Part shown: positions 48,305-57,425 of the stretch, in pieces
How positions within the stretch are numbered: position 1 is the first letter of the stretch
Layout: the number at the start of each line of letters is the position of its first letter
NCBI RefSeq assembly: GCF_002096335.1
Contig: NZ_NCUW01000026.1
Span: 62,001 to 126,000, forward strand
Origin: Streptococcus oralis subsp. dentisani
Lineage (GTDB): Bacteria; Bacillota; Bacilli; Lactobacillales; Streptococcaceae
Reading direction: 5' to 3'
DNA length: 64,000 bases
Program-made: the position numbers and the translations under genes
The notes under the pieces: generated by a model
Database searches by the model: none
Told to the model about the DNA's origin: nothing
Seen by the model: only the letters and a program-made list of their open reading frames with translations

Positions 48305-49576
48305 ATGCCAGACAATCTCGCGCTTCGCATGCGCCCCAAAACCATCGACCAGGTCATCGGTCAGGAACATCTGGTCGGACCAGGAAAAATTATCCGTCGC
48401 ATGGTGGAAGCCAACCGCCTGTCCTCCATGATTCTCTACGGACCTCCGGGTATCGGCAAAACCAGTATTGCCTCTGCCATCGCAGGGACGACCAAATATG
48501 CCTTTCGGACCTTTAATGCGACAGTGGATAGTAAAAAGCGACTCCAAGAAATCGCTGAAGAGGCTAAATTCTCAGGTGGACTAGTTTTGCTACTGGACGA
48601 GATTCACCGTCTTGACAAGACCAAGCAAGACTTCCTCCTACCACTCTTGGAAAGTGGTCTGGTCATTATGATTGGGGCTACGACTGAAAATCCCTTCTTT
48701 TCTGTCACTCCAGCCATTCGCAGTCGTGTTCAGATTTTTGAATTAGAACCCTTGTCCAACCAAGATGTCAAAGAAGCGATTCAAATCGCTCTCACTAATC
48801 CTGAGCGCGGTTTTGATTTCCCAGTAGAACTAGATGAGGGTGCACTGGATTTCATCGCGACCTCTACAAACGGAGACCTGCGTTCTGCTTTTAACTCGCT
48901 GGATCTGGCTGTTCTTTCTACCCCTGAGAATGATAAGGGCATTCGCCATATCACTCTAGACATCATGGAAAATAGTCTTCAGAGAAGCTACATCACTATG
49001 GACAAGGATGGAGACGGTCACTATGATGTTCTATCTGCCCTGCAAAAGTCTATCCGTGGCTCAGATGTTGATGCCAGTCTTCACTATGCTGCCCGCTTGA
49101 TTGAGGCTGGTGATTTGCCAAGTCTCGCTCGTCGTTTGACTGTTATCGCTTATGAAGATATCGGTTTGGCCAATCCTGAAGCCCAGATTCACACCGTGAC
49201 TGCTCTGGATGCTGCACAAAGGATTGGTTTCCCAGAAGCCCGCATTCTCATTGCCAATGTCGTGATTGATTTGGCCCTTTCTCCAAAATCCAACTCAGCC
49301 TATGTAGCTATGGATAAGGCGCTTGCCGACCTCAAAACATCAGGGCACTTGCCTATTCCGCGACACCTGCGTGATGGGCACTACAGTGGAAGCAAGGAAC
49401 TGGGGAATGCCCAAGACTATCTCTATCCACACAACTATCCTGGAAATTGGGTCAAGCAAGACTATCTGCCAGAAAAAATTCGCAATCATCACTATTTCCA
49501 AGCAGAAGATACTGGTAAATATGAACGGGCTTTGGCTCAAAGAAAGGAAGCTATCGACCGTTTGCGAAAAATCTGA
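48305..49576 (+). CDS. rarA: Replication-associated recombination protein RarA (MgsA)
   Basis: AAA+ ATPase acting at stalled forks. 423 residues; Walker A is GPPGIGKTS, Walker B LLLDEIHR, sensor ATTENPFF, and the C-terminal MgsA domain has AYEDIGLANPEA and GNAQDYLYPHNYPGNWVKQ. The start MPDNLALRMRP has AAAGGA upstream; an in-frame ATG six codons earlier does not. The 6S RNA gene follows, as beside rarA in Bacillus. Confidence 0.96.
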   Translation: MPDNLALRMRPKTIDQVIGQEHLVGPGKIIRRMVEANRLSSMILYGPPGIGKTSIASAIAGTTKYAFRTFNATVDSKKRLQEIAEEAKFSGGLVLLLDEIHRLDKTKQDFLLPLLESGLVIMIGATTENPFFSVTPAIRSRVQIFELEPLSNQDVKEAIQIALTNPERGFDFPVELDEGALDFIATSTNGDLRSAFNSLDLAVLSTPENDKGIRHITLDIMENSLQRSYITMDKDGDGHYDVLSALQKSIRGSDVDASLHYAARLIEAGDLPSLARRLTVIAYEDIGLANPEAQIHTVTALDAAQRIGFPEARILIANVVIDLALSPKSNSAYVAMDKALADLKTSGHLPIPRHLRDGHYSGSKELGNAQDYLYPHNYPGNWVKQDYLPEKIRNHHYFQAEDTGKYERALAQRKEAIDRLRKI

Positions 49577-49605
49577 AATCCTTTTCAAAAAATTGCACTT
49601 TCCTC

Positions 49606-49633
49606 TTGATTTTTTTTGAAAAAGTGGTATTAT
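49606..49633 (+). promoter_or_regulatory. 6S RNA promoter
   Basis: TTGATT (49606-49611), 16-bp spacer, TATTAT (49628-49633) with TGG before it, an extended -10. Confidence 0.65.
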
Positions 49634-49642
49634 ATAAACATA

Positions 49643-49836
49643 GAAACGCTGTGGTGTACGACTTCACACTTAAGTGTTGACCGACTATTTTTTGTATTAT
49701 TAGGGAAACAAAAGTCTTCTAACAGCATGTAGGCCGTCTCACACGGAAACAGCTTCAGTTAGAGCGAGTTGCCCACCTGCTTAATTGCGCGGGTTCAATA
49801 CAAACCGTGAAGTTTCGGCACCAATACAGCTTTTTT
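49643..49836 (+). ncRNA. ssrS: 6S RNA
   Basis: About 190 bases forming a long closing stem: GCTGT, GGTG and ACTTCAC near the 5' end pair with GTGAAGT, CACC and ACAGC near the 3' end, followed by TTTTTT. The middle contains a large open region, the expected mimic of a melted promoter that binds RNA polymerase. There is no open frame. Location right after rarA matches the firmicute 6S arrangement. Confidence 0.85.
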
Positions 49837-49962
49837 CTTTGCCTCCTTTTGTTCTCGCTTTCATTTTTCACTTATTCTTAGCTTAGCAAAAAACACTTGG
49901 GAATGCAATTAAAAATGGTTTCTCTTTTTTCTTCGTTTTTCAGTTATTATTTTAAATTTTTC

Positions 49963-50001
49963 AAAAATTAACTTGACTTAATTTTTTTTTTAAGGTATAT
50001 T
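49963..50001 (+). promoter_or_regulatory. psaBCA promoter and PsaR-type operator
   Basis: TTGACT (49973-49978), 17-bp spacer, TATATT (49996-50001). The palindrome AAAAATTAA-CTTGAC-TTAATTTTT (49963-49986) covers the -35, as for the manganese-dependent PsaR/ScaR operators of streptococci. Confidence 0.8.
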
Positions 50002-50025
50002 AAAAGGCAGGAGGAATACAACTGT

Positions 50026-50748
50026 ATGATACGTATCGAAAACCTCAGTGTCTCCTACAAAGAAACGTTGGCACTAAAGGATATTTCACTAGTGCTCCAA
50101 GGACCAACGATTACCGGAATTATTGGTCCAAATGGTGCTGGAAAATCAACTTTATTAAAAGGTATGTTGGGAATTATCCCACATGAAGGTCAGGCCTTTC
50201 TCGACGACAAAGAAGTCAAGAAATCTTTACATCGAGTTGCCTATGTCGAGCAAAAAATCCATATCGACTACAATTTCCCTATCAAGGTCAAGGAATGTGT
50301 CTCACTGGGACTTTATCCATCCATCCCACTCTTTCACACCTTAAAGGCCAGCCACTGGAAAAAAGTGGCGGATGCACTTGAAATCGTTGGACTCTCAGAC
50401 TATGCGGATCGCCAAATCAGTCAGCTCTCAGGAGGGCAATTCCAACGTGTTTTGATTGCCCGCTGCTTAGTGCAGGAAGCTGACTACATCTTTTTAGATG
50501 AGCCTTTTGTCGGGATTGACTCGATCAGTGAAGAGATTATCATGAATACGCTGAGAGACCTTAAAAAAGCTGGTAAAACAGTTCTCATCGTCCATCATGA
50601 CCTCAGTAAAGTTCCCCATTATTTCGACCAAGTTTTACTTCTCAATCGAGAATTGGTAGCTATTGGTCCAACTGAAGAAACCTTTACCGAAGCCAATCTT
50701 AAAAAAGCTTATGGTAGTAGGCTCTTCTTTAATGGAGGTGACCTATGA
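50026..50748 (+). CDS. psaB: Manganese ABC transporter ATP-binding protein
   Basis: 240-residue ATPase with Walker [10 protein letters not shown], signature LSGGQFQRV and Walker [13 protein letters not shown]. It energises manganese uptake with PsaC and PsaA. GGAGG lies 11 bases before the ATG, a rather long spacing. Its stop overlaps the psaC start. Confidence 0.95.
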   Translation: MIRIENLSVSYKETLALKDISLVLQGPTITGIIGPNGAGKSTLLKGMLGIIPHEGQAFLDDKEVKKSLHRVAYVEQKIHIDYNFPIKVKECVSLGLYPSIPLFHTLKASHWKKVADALEIVGLSDYADRQISQLSGGQFQRVLIARCLVQEADYIFLDEPFVGIDSISEEIIMNTLRDLKKAGKTVLIVHHDLSKVPHYFDQVLLLNRELVAIGPTEETFTEANLKKAYGSRLFFNGGDL

Positions 50749-51593
50749 TAGTAGAATTTATTGATGGATTGCAAAATTTCCATTTCCTACAAAACGCCTT
50801 GATAACAGCTATAGTCATCGGAGTCGTTGCTGGAGCCGTTGGATGTTTTATCATCCTACGCGGAATGTCTCTCATGGGGGATGCCATCTCTCACGCAGTT
50901 TTGCCCGGCGTAGCCCTTTCCTTTATCTTGGGAATTGATTTCTTTATTGGAGCAATCATCTTTGGTTTGATGGCTTCCATCATCATTACCTACATCAAGG
51001 GAAACTCTATCATCAAGAGTGACACAGCCATTGGTATTACCTTTTCATCTTTCTTAGCCTTAGGTGTCATCTTGATTAGTGTTGCCAAGAGTTCGACAGA
51101 CCTCTTCCATATCCTTTTTGGGAATATCCTCGCTGTCCAAGATACGGACATGTGGATCACCATCGGTGTGGGGGCATTGATTCTCTTGATTATCGGGATT
51201 TTCTTTAAACAGCTACTGATTACATCCTTTGACGAGCTTTTGGCTAAAGCCATGGGAATGCCCGTCAATTTCTACCACTATCTGCTCATGGTGCTCTTGA
51301 CCCTTGTGTCCGTTACCGCCATGCAAAGTGTTGGAACTATTCTTATCGTGGCCATGTTGATCACCCCAGCTGCGACGGCTTACCTTTATGCTAATAGCCT
51401 AAAGAGCATGATTTTTCTTTCATCAACCCTAGGGGCAACCGCTTCTGTCTTGGGACTCTTTATCGGCTATAGCTTCAATCTCGCAGCAGGATCCAGCATC
51501 GTGCTCACATCCGCCAGCTTCTTTTTAATCAGTTTCTTTATCTCTCCTAAGCAACGATACTTGAAACTAAAAAATAAAAAAATCAATAAATAA
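50745..51593 (+). CDS. psaC: Manganese ABC transporter permease
   Basis: 282-residue membrane protein of the ABC-3 (zinc/manganese) family with eight or nine membrane segments; [25 protein letters not shown] is a family hallmark. Translation is coupled to psaB through ATGATAG. Confidence 0.95.
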   Translation: MIVEFIDGLQNFHFLQNALITAIVIGVVAGAVGCFIILRGMSLMGDAISHAVLPGVALSFILGIDFFIGAIIFGLMASIIITYIKGNSIIKSDTAIGITFSSFLALGVILISVAKSSTDLFHILFGNILAVQDTDMWITIGVGALILLIIGIFFKQLLITSFDELLAKAMGMPVNFYHYLLMVLLTLVSVTAMQSVGTILIVAMLITPAATAYLYANSLKSMIFLSSTLGATASVLGLFIGYSFNLAAGSSIVLTSASFFLISFFISPKQRYLKLKNKKINK

Positions 51594-51618
51594 GGGGAAA
51601 CCCTTCTGGAGGAATCTA

Positions 51619-52551
51619 ATGAAAAAATTAGGTACATTGCTTGTTCTTTTTCTTTCCGTCATTGTACTTGTAGCATGTGCTAGCGGGAAAAAAGACACAG
51701 CATCTACAAACCAAAAACTAAAAGTTGTAGCCACTAACTCTATCATCGCTGATATTACTAAGAATATCGCTGGTGATAAGATTGATCTTCACAGTATCGT
51801 TCCTGTTGGTCAAGACCCACACGAGTACGAACCACTTCCTGAAGACGTAAAGAAAACTTCTCAAGCTGATCTGATTTTCTATAACGGAATCAATCTTGAA
51901 ACTGGTGGCAATGCTTGGTTTACTAAATTGGTTGAAAATGCCAAGAAAACTGAGAACAAGGACTACTTTGCAGTTAGTGATGGCGTAGATATCATCTACC
52001 TTGAAGGTCAAAATGAGAAAGGCAAAGAAGACCCACACGCTTGGCTAAACCTTGAAAATGGGATGATTTATGCAAAGAACATCGCTAAACAGCTCATTGC
52101 AAAAGACCCTAGCAACAAGGAATTTTACGAAAAAAATCTCAAAGAATACACAGACAAACTAGACAAACTGGACAAGGAAGCCAAAGAGAAATTTAACAAT
52201 ATCCCTACTGAGAAGAAACTCATCGTAACCAGCGAAGGATGCTTCAAATACTTCTCTAAAGCTTACGGAGTTCCAAGTGCCTACATCTGGGAAATCAACA
52301 CAGAAGAAGAAGGGACACCTGAACAAATCAAGACCTTGGTTGAAAAACTTCGCCAAACAAAAGTTCCATCACTCTTTGTTGAATCAAGTGTCGATGACCG
52401 TCCAATGAAGACCGTTTCACAAGACACAAATATCCCAATTTACGCACAAATCTTTACTGACTCAATCGCTGAAGAAGGTAAAGAAGGTGACAGCTACTAC
52501 AACATGATGAAATACAACCTTGACAAGATTGCTGAAGGTTTGTCAAAATAA
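51619..52551 (+). CDS. psaA: Manganese-binding lipoprotein PsaA
   Basis: 310-residue cluster 9 solute-binding lipoprotein; lipobox VLVACAS. The metal ligands are visible: His in GQDPHEYE, His in DPHAWLN, Glu in TSEGCFKY and Asp in [19 protein letters not shown] precedes the start. A terminator follows, so tpx has separate or read-through expression. Confidence 0.97.
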   Translation: MKKLGTLLVLFLSVIVLVACASGKKDTASTNQKLKVVATNSIIADITKNIAGDKIDLHSIVPVGQDPHEYEPLPEDVKKTSQADLIFYNGINLETGGNAWFTKLVENAKKTENKDYFAVSDGVDIIYLEGQNEKGKEDPHAWLNLENGMIYAKNIAKQLIAKDPSNKEFYEKNLKEYTDKLDKLDKEAKEKFNNIPTEKKLIVTSEGCFKYFSKAYGVPSAYIWEINTEEEGTPEQIKTLVEKLRQTKVPSLFVESSVDDRPMKTVSQDTNIPIYAQIFTDSIAEEGKEGDSYYNMMKYNLDKIAEGLSK

Positions 52552-52557
52552 TCCATT

Positions 52558-52593
52558 AAAAACGTCGTTCTCACATGAACAGGCGTTTTTTTT
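52558..52593 (+). terminator. psaBCA terminator
   Basis: AAAAACG and CGTTTTT pair, with an inner GTTC/GAAC stem, followed by a T run. Confidence 0.75.
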
Positions 52594-52674
52594 ATCTTTT
52601 AATTTCCGGTCAAATCATTGGAAAAATCTGACAATTCTCGGTAAAATAAAAGAAAAAAAGAATGGAGTAGTTTC

Positions 52675-53169
52675 ATGACCACTTTTCTCGGAAATCCTGT
52701 AACCTTTACAGGTAAACAACTGCAAGTCGGAGACAAGGCACTTGACTTTTCTCTTACGACAACCGATCTCTCTAAAAAAACGCTAGCTGACTTTGATGGA
52801 AAGAAAAAAGTCTTGAGTGTTGTCCCTTCTATCGACACTGGTATCTGCTCAACGCAAACTCGTCGCTTCAACCAAGAACTTGCTAGCCTTGACAATACCG
52901 TCGTTATTACCGTTTCTATGGACCTACCATTTGCCCAAGGACGCTGGTGTGGGGCTGAAGGCCTTGACAATGCCATCATGCTTTCAGACTACTTTGACCA
53001 TTCATTCGGGCGTGATTATGCCCTCTTGATCAACGAATGGCATCTCCTTGCGCGTGCCGTCTTTGTTCTCGATGCTGACAATGTCATCCGTTATGTAGAA
53101 TACGTTGACAATATCAACACGGAGCCAAACTTTGAAGCTGCCATTGCCGCAGTTAAAGAACTAAACTAA
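52675..53169 (+). CDS. tpx: Thiol peroxidase
   Basis: 164-residue peroxiredoxin (PsaD in pneumococci). The peroxidatic Cys lies in [15 protein letters not shown] and the resolving Cys in GRWCGAEGL. It detoxifies hydrogen peroxide, which these streptococci produce in quantity. AATGGAG precedes the start. Confidence 0.96.
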   Translation: MTTFLGNPVTFTGKQLQVGDKALDFSLTTTDLSKKTLADFDGKKKVLSVVPSIDTGICSTQTRRFNQELASLDNTVVITVSMDLPFAQGRWCGAEGLDNAIMLSDYFDHSFGRDYALLINEWHLLARAVFVLDADNVIRYVEYVDNINTEPNFEAAIAAVKELN

Positions 53170-53189
53170 ATCACAAGCATTATGGCAGA

Positions 53190-53214
53190 AAGCTAGAGAA
53201 ATCTAGCTTTTTTT
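53190..53214 (+). terminator. tpx terminator
   Basis: AAGCTAGA and TCTAGCTT form an 8-bp stem with a four-base loop, then a T run. Confidence 0.85.
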
Positions 53215-53251
53215 GGTATACTAGATGGAGAGAATGAACAAGAGGAAACGA

Positions 53252-53902
53252 ATGACTCCAAATAAAGAAGACTACCTAAAATGTATTTATGAAATCGGTA
53301 CGGACATGCAAAAAATCACCAATAAAGAAATTGCTACCCGTATGCAGGTCTCTCCACCTGCCGTAACAGAGATGATCAAACGTATGAAAAGTGAAAATCT
53401 CATCCTCAAGGACAAGGAGAATGGCTATCTATTGACAGATATCGGCCTCAAACTGGTCTCAGAACTCTATCGCAAACACCGGTTGATTGAAGTCTTTCTA
53501 GTTCACCATCTAGACTATACCAGCGATCAAATCCACGAAGAAGCTGAGGTCCTAGAGCACACTGTATCCGACCTCTTCGTAGAGAGACTGGATAAACTGC
53601 TTGGCTTTCCTAAAACCTGTCCCCACGGAGGGACCATCCCAGCCAAGGGAGAGCTCTTGGTCGAAATCAACAACCTGCCTTTAGCAGATACCAAAGAAGC
53701 CGGTACCTATCTCCTAACTCGGGTTCACGATAGCTTTGACCTGCTCAAATACTTAGATAAGCATGAAATTCATATCGGTGACCAAGTCCAAGTCAAACAG
53801 TTTGATAATTTTTCCAATACCTTTACACTGGTCAACAAAGGTGAAGACCTCCAAGTTAGTATGGATATCGCCAAACAACTCTATGTCGAAAAAATCAACT
53901 AA
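53252..53902 (+). CDS. psaR: Manganese-dependent repressor PsaR (DtxR/MntR family)
   Basis: 216 residues: an N-terminal winged helix (MTPNKEDYLKCIYEIG, MQVSPPAVTEMIKRMKSENLI), a metal/dimer domain (HHLDYTSDQIHEEAEVLEH, CPHGGTIP) and a C-terminal FeoA/SH3-like domain. The start was chosen at MTPNKED, preceded by AGAGGAAACGA; earlier in-frame ATGs at 53225 and 53234 are less likely. It should repress psaBCA through the palindrome at 49963-49986. Confidence 0.93.
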   Translation: MTPNKEDYLKCIYEIGTDMQKITNKEIATRMQVSPPAVTEMIKRMKSENLILKDKENGYLLTDIGLKLVSELYRKHRLIEVFLVHHLDYTSDQIHEEAEVLEHTVSDLFVERLDKLLGFPKTCPHGGTIPAKGELLVEINNLPLADTKEAGTYLLTRVHDSFDLLKYLDKHEIHIGDQVQVKQFDNFSNTFTLVNKGEDLQVSMDIAKQLYVEKIN

Positions 53903-53911
53903 GCCCTTATT

Positions 53912-53941
53912 CCTGAAAGAAATTCCTTTCAGGGATTTTTT
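53912..53941 (+). terminator. psaR terminator
   Basis: CCTGAAAG and CTTTCAGG form an 8-bp stem followed by GATTTTTT. Confidence 0.85.
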
Positions 53942-54009
53942 ATTATTTTGCTTGTAAGTCCCATTCGTTTGGTGTAGAATGAAGGTAGATAAAAGAGGGA
54001 GGTCTTCCT

Positions 54010-54423
54010 ATGAAAAAGCTCTTTAGAATCCATTTTGCAGCCATTGCAGTCAGCGATTTGCTACTGTTGGTAACTTTCAGACCCCGATACGAACTTTCTT
54101 TGGAGAGAGGTCTGATTTTTTGCTTCATTTTCATCCTCTCTCAGGGACTACTGCTGTCTCGCTTGGTCTTCCGACTCAAAAAACATTTCTCAGAGATTTA
54201 TCCTCAGATGAACAAAAAAATTCGCCTTTACTACTTAGAGGTTCTCTCCGTTGATCTTCTATTATTTGTCTTTTTATCCATCACTGGCCCTCAATATTTC
54301 TACTCTCTTACTCCAGTCTTTACCTCCTGTCATTCTACTTTTTATTATATAACGGCTAGCCACCTAAGAGAAAACTATCCAGACTTTTACGACAAACACA
54401 TCTCTTTCTGGGAGTGTCTATAA
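54010..54423 (+). CDS. Membrane protein of unknown function
   Basis: 137 residues with three or four hydrophobic segments (about 8-22, 33-53, 77-95). GAGGGAGG lies nine bases before the ATG. Family not recognised. It is monocistronic and ends at a perfect terminator shared with dtd. Confidence 0.6.
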   Translation: MKKLFRIHFAAIAVSDLLLLVTFRPRYELSLERGLIFCFIFILSQGLLLSRLVFRLKKHFSEIYPQMNKKIRLYYLEVLSVDLLLFVFLSITGPQYFYSLTPVFTSCHSTFYYITASHLRENYPDFYDKHISFWECL

Positions 54424-54425
54424 AC

Positions 54426-54452
54426 AAAAACCAAGCCAGCTGGCTTGGTTTT
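54426..54452. terminator. Bidirectional terminator
   Basis: AAACCAAGCCAG and CTGGCTTGGTTT form a perfect palindrome of 12-bp arms between converging genes. Confidence 0.9.
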
Positions 54453-54453
54453 C

Positions 54454-54897
54454 TTATCTATTTTTAGTATCAAGAATGATGGTGACTGGCCCATCATTTA
54501 CCAGCTCCACCTGCATATCCGCTCCAAAGATGCCTGTCTGAACGGGCACTGCTTGCGCTATCTTTTGATTGAGAGCATCATAGAAATCTGATGCCATATC
54601 AGGCTTGGCTGCACCTGTAAAGGCGGGACGATTGCCTTTCTTGGTATCTGCAAAGAGGGTAAACTGAGAAATAGAGAGAATTTCCCCTTCAATATCCCTG
54701 ACAGACAGGTTCATCTTGCCTTCTGCGTCTGAAAAAATCCTTATGTTAACGAGCTTTCTCACAGCATAGTCCAAATCTTCCTCTTGGTCCTCTGGCCCAA
54801 CACCAACCAGCAATAAGAGCCCCTGATTGATCTTTCCATGAACCTGACCTTCGATACTCACTTGAGCTTTTTTAACCCGTTGGATAATGATTTTCAT
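54454..54897 (-). CDS. dtd: D-aminoacyl-tRNA deacylase
   Basis: 147 residues with the cross-subunit active-site motifs SQFTLFAD and NDGPVTIIL. It removes D-amino acids and glycine mischarged on tRNA. It is 29 bp after relA and is probably co-transcribed. Confidence 0.96.
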   Translation of the reverse strand: MKIIIQRVKKAQVSIEGQVHGKINQGLLLLVGVGPEDQEEDLDYAVRKLVNIRIFSDAEGKMNLSVRDIEGEILSISQFTLFADTKKGNRPAFTGAAKPDMASDFYDALNQKIAQAVPVQTGIFGADMQVELVNDGPVTIILDTKNR

Positions 54898-54926
54898 AAT
54901 AGCCTTTCTAGTAACTGAAGGGAGAA

Positions 54927-57143
54927 TTAGCCGTTGGTTCGTTTGACGGAATAAACCTCTGGCACACTCTTTATCTTATCCACGACTGTGGTCAGTGTAG
55001 AGAGGTTGGAAATACCAAAGGAGACATGGATATTAGCAAATTTCATATCCTTGGTTGGTTGAGCATTAACGGTTGAGATATTCTTAGTTGTGTTTGAGAG
55101 AACTTGTAAAACATCGTTCAAAAGTCCTGTACGGTTGAGACCATAGATATCGATGTGAGCAGTGTATTCCTTGCTTGAGAATTGATCTTCCCATTCCACA
55201 TCAAGGAGACGTTGCTCATAGTTTTCTTGGGCACGGAGATTCATACAGTCCACACGGTGAATAGCTACACCGCGTCCCTTAGTAATGTAACCGACAATGT
55301 CGTCACCCGGCACTGGATTACAACACTTGGCAATCCGAACTAGGAGACCTGAAGCACCTTCAATGACCACGCCACCCTCATGCTTGACCTTGAGGGTTTC
55401 TTTGTTCTCGACCTTAACTTCGCCACCTTTGACAAGCTCTTCTGCCTCCGCTTTGGCCTTGGCGCGTTCTTCCTCACGACGTTCCTTTTCTGTCAAACGG
55501 TTAAAGACGGTAATAGCACCAATTTCTCCAAAACCAATGGCTGCGTAGAGAGCCTCCTCTGTCTTGTAGCTAGTCTTTTGAAGAACCTCATCCATATGGC
55601 GCTTGTCCATGAATTTATTGGCTACATAGCCGTTTTCTTGGAACTGGGCCATCAACATCTCACGGCCCTTGTTAACGGATAATTCCTTGTCTTGATTTTT
55701 AAAGAACTGACGAATCTTGTTGCGCGCCTTGCTGGTCTTGACCATGTTGAGCCAGTCACGACTCGGACCAAAGGAGTTGGGATTGGTGATAATTTCAACC
55801 TGATCCCCTGTCTTGAGCTTGGTTGTCAGCGGAACCATACGGCCATTGACCTTGGCACCAGTCGCTTTTTCACCGACTTTGGTGTGGATCTCATAGGCAA
55901 AGTCAATCGGTCCTGAATCTTTTGGTAGGGAGCGAACCGCACCATCTGGAGTAAAGACGTAAATCTCCTCCGCCAGATAGTTTTCTTTAACAGAGTCCAC
56001 AAATTCCTTGGCATCATCAGCCTGGTCTTGGAGCTCCATCATCTCCTTGATCCAGTTCATCCCAATAGCAGATTCCTTGCTGTTGACCTGCCCTTTAATA
56101 CCTTTCTTATAGGCCCAGTGAGCTGCTACCCCGTACTCAGCCACTTCGTGCATTTCCTTGGTCCGAATCTGAAATTCAATCGGCCCTTTTGGGCCATAGA
56201 CGGTCGTATGTATAGACTGGTAACCGTTGGCCTTACGATTGGCGATATAGTCTTTGAAGCGACCTGGCATGGGTTTCCAAAGTTCATGCACATAACCCAG
56301 CATGGCATAAACATCACTCTGGGTATCTAAGATACAGCGAATGGCAATCAGGTCATAAATTTCCTCAAAGCGTTTCTTCTTATCCTGCATCTTGCGGTAG
56401 ATAGAATAGATATGCTTAGGACGACCATAGATTTTCCCTTTGAGATTGCGTTCGGTAGCGTACTCTTCCAACTTGGTTACGACTTCATCGACCAAAGCCT
56501 CACGTTCTCTGCGTTTTTCCTTCATCATGTGGGTAATCTTGTAAAACTCAGTTGGATTGAGATAACGGAAAGATAAATCTTCCAACTCCCACTTGACACT
56601 GGAAATCCCTAGACGATGAGCAAGTGGTGCGTAAATTTCCATGGTTTCTCTGGAGATACGTTCTTGCTTGTCCTTTCGTAGGTGATTGAGGGTTCTCATG
56701 TTATGTAAGCGGTCAGACAATTTGACCAAGATAACACGAATATCTTCAGACATAGCCATGAGCATCTTGCGGTGATTTTCCGCCAATTGCTCCTCTATTG
56801 ATTTGTACTCTACCTTACCGAGCTTGGTCACTCCATCAACGATAATCCGAACATCATGACCGAACTCTCGCTCCAAATCATCCAGCGTTGCCTCCGTGTC
56901 CTCAACCACGTCATGCAAAAAACCACAGGCAACGGTTACGGCATCCAGCTTGAGTTTAGCCAGAATTCCTGCTACCTGAATGGGATGGATAATATAGGGC
57001 TCACCTGATTTGCGAAACTGCCCACTATGACAATCAACAGCGTAAATCAAAGCTTTTTGTACAAAAGCAACGTCTTCCTTTGTTAAATATTCTCTCGTTA
57101 AAGCGACTACCTGATCGCCCGTCAAATTCACTTCTTTCGGCAT
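54927..57143 (-). CDS. relA: Bifunctional (p)ppGpp synthetase/hydrolase
   Basis: 738-residue stringent-response enzyme. The HD hydrolase motif is [10 protein letters not shown], the synthetase region has [23 protein letters not shown], the TGS domain lies at about 390-450 and the ACT domain closes the protein. Both active sites look intact, as expected of a Rel that makes and degrades ppGpp. GGAGAG precedes the ATG. Confidence 0.96.
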   Translation of the reverse strand: MPKEVNLTGDQVVALTREYLTKEDVAFVQKALIYAVDCHSGQFRKSGEPYIIHPIQVAGILAKLKLDAVTVACGFLHDVVEDTEATLDDLEREFGHDVRIIVDGVTKLGKVEYKSIEEQLAENHRKMLMAMSEDIRVILVKLSDRLHNMRTLNHLRKDKQERISRETMEIYAPLAHRLGISSVKWELEDLSFRYLNPTEFYKITHMMKEKRREREALVDEVVTKLEEYATERNLKGKIYGRPKHIYSIYRKMQDKKKRFEEIYDLIAIRCILDTQSDVYAMLGYVHELWKPMPGRFKDYIANRKANGYQSIHTTVYGPKGPIEFQIRTKEMHEVAEYGVAAHWAYKKGIKGQVNSKESAIGMNWIKEMMELQDQADDAKEFVDSVKENYLAEEIYVFTPDGAVRSLPKDSGPIDFAYEIHTKVGEKATGAKVNGRMVPLTTKLKTGDQVEIITNPNSFGPSRDWLNMVKTSKARNKIRQFFKNQDKELSVNKGREMLMAQFQENGYVANKFMDKRHMDEVLQKTSYKTEEALYAAIGFGEIGAITVFNRLTEKERREEERAKAKAEAEELVKGGEVKVENKETLKVKHEGGVVIEGASGLLVRIAKCCNPVPGDDIVGYITKGRGVAIHRVDCMNLRAQENYEQRLLDVEWEDQFSSKEYTAHIDIYGLNRTGLLNDVLQVLSNTTKNISTVNAQPTKDMKFANIHVSFGISNLSTLTTVVDKIKSVPEVYSVKRTNG

Positions 57144-57367
57144 CTATACTCTCCAATTCTTCCTACCATTTTATCACTTTTTTAAGGATATGAAAACTAG
57201 AAAAGCACTGCAATTCTAGAATTTGCTCCATCCCTTACGATGGCCTCAAGAAAAGCAATAAACTAAAAGCGATTTTATTATTTCTATAATTAATCAGTGA
57301 ATTTTATAAACAAACCCTCTATTTCCTATCATTTTTTATGAATTTTATAAAAACATTCGTAATTAAC

Positions 57368-57396
57368 TTGATTATTCTCCTTCTATCCTGTATAAT
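57368..57396 (+). promoter_or_regulatory. Promoter of the anchored nucleotidase gene
   Basis: TTGATT (57368-57373), 17-bp spacer, consensus TATAAT (57391-57396). Confidence 0.8.
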
Positions 57397-57425
57397 AGAG
57401 GGAAACTATTTTTGAGGAGATTATT

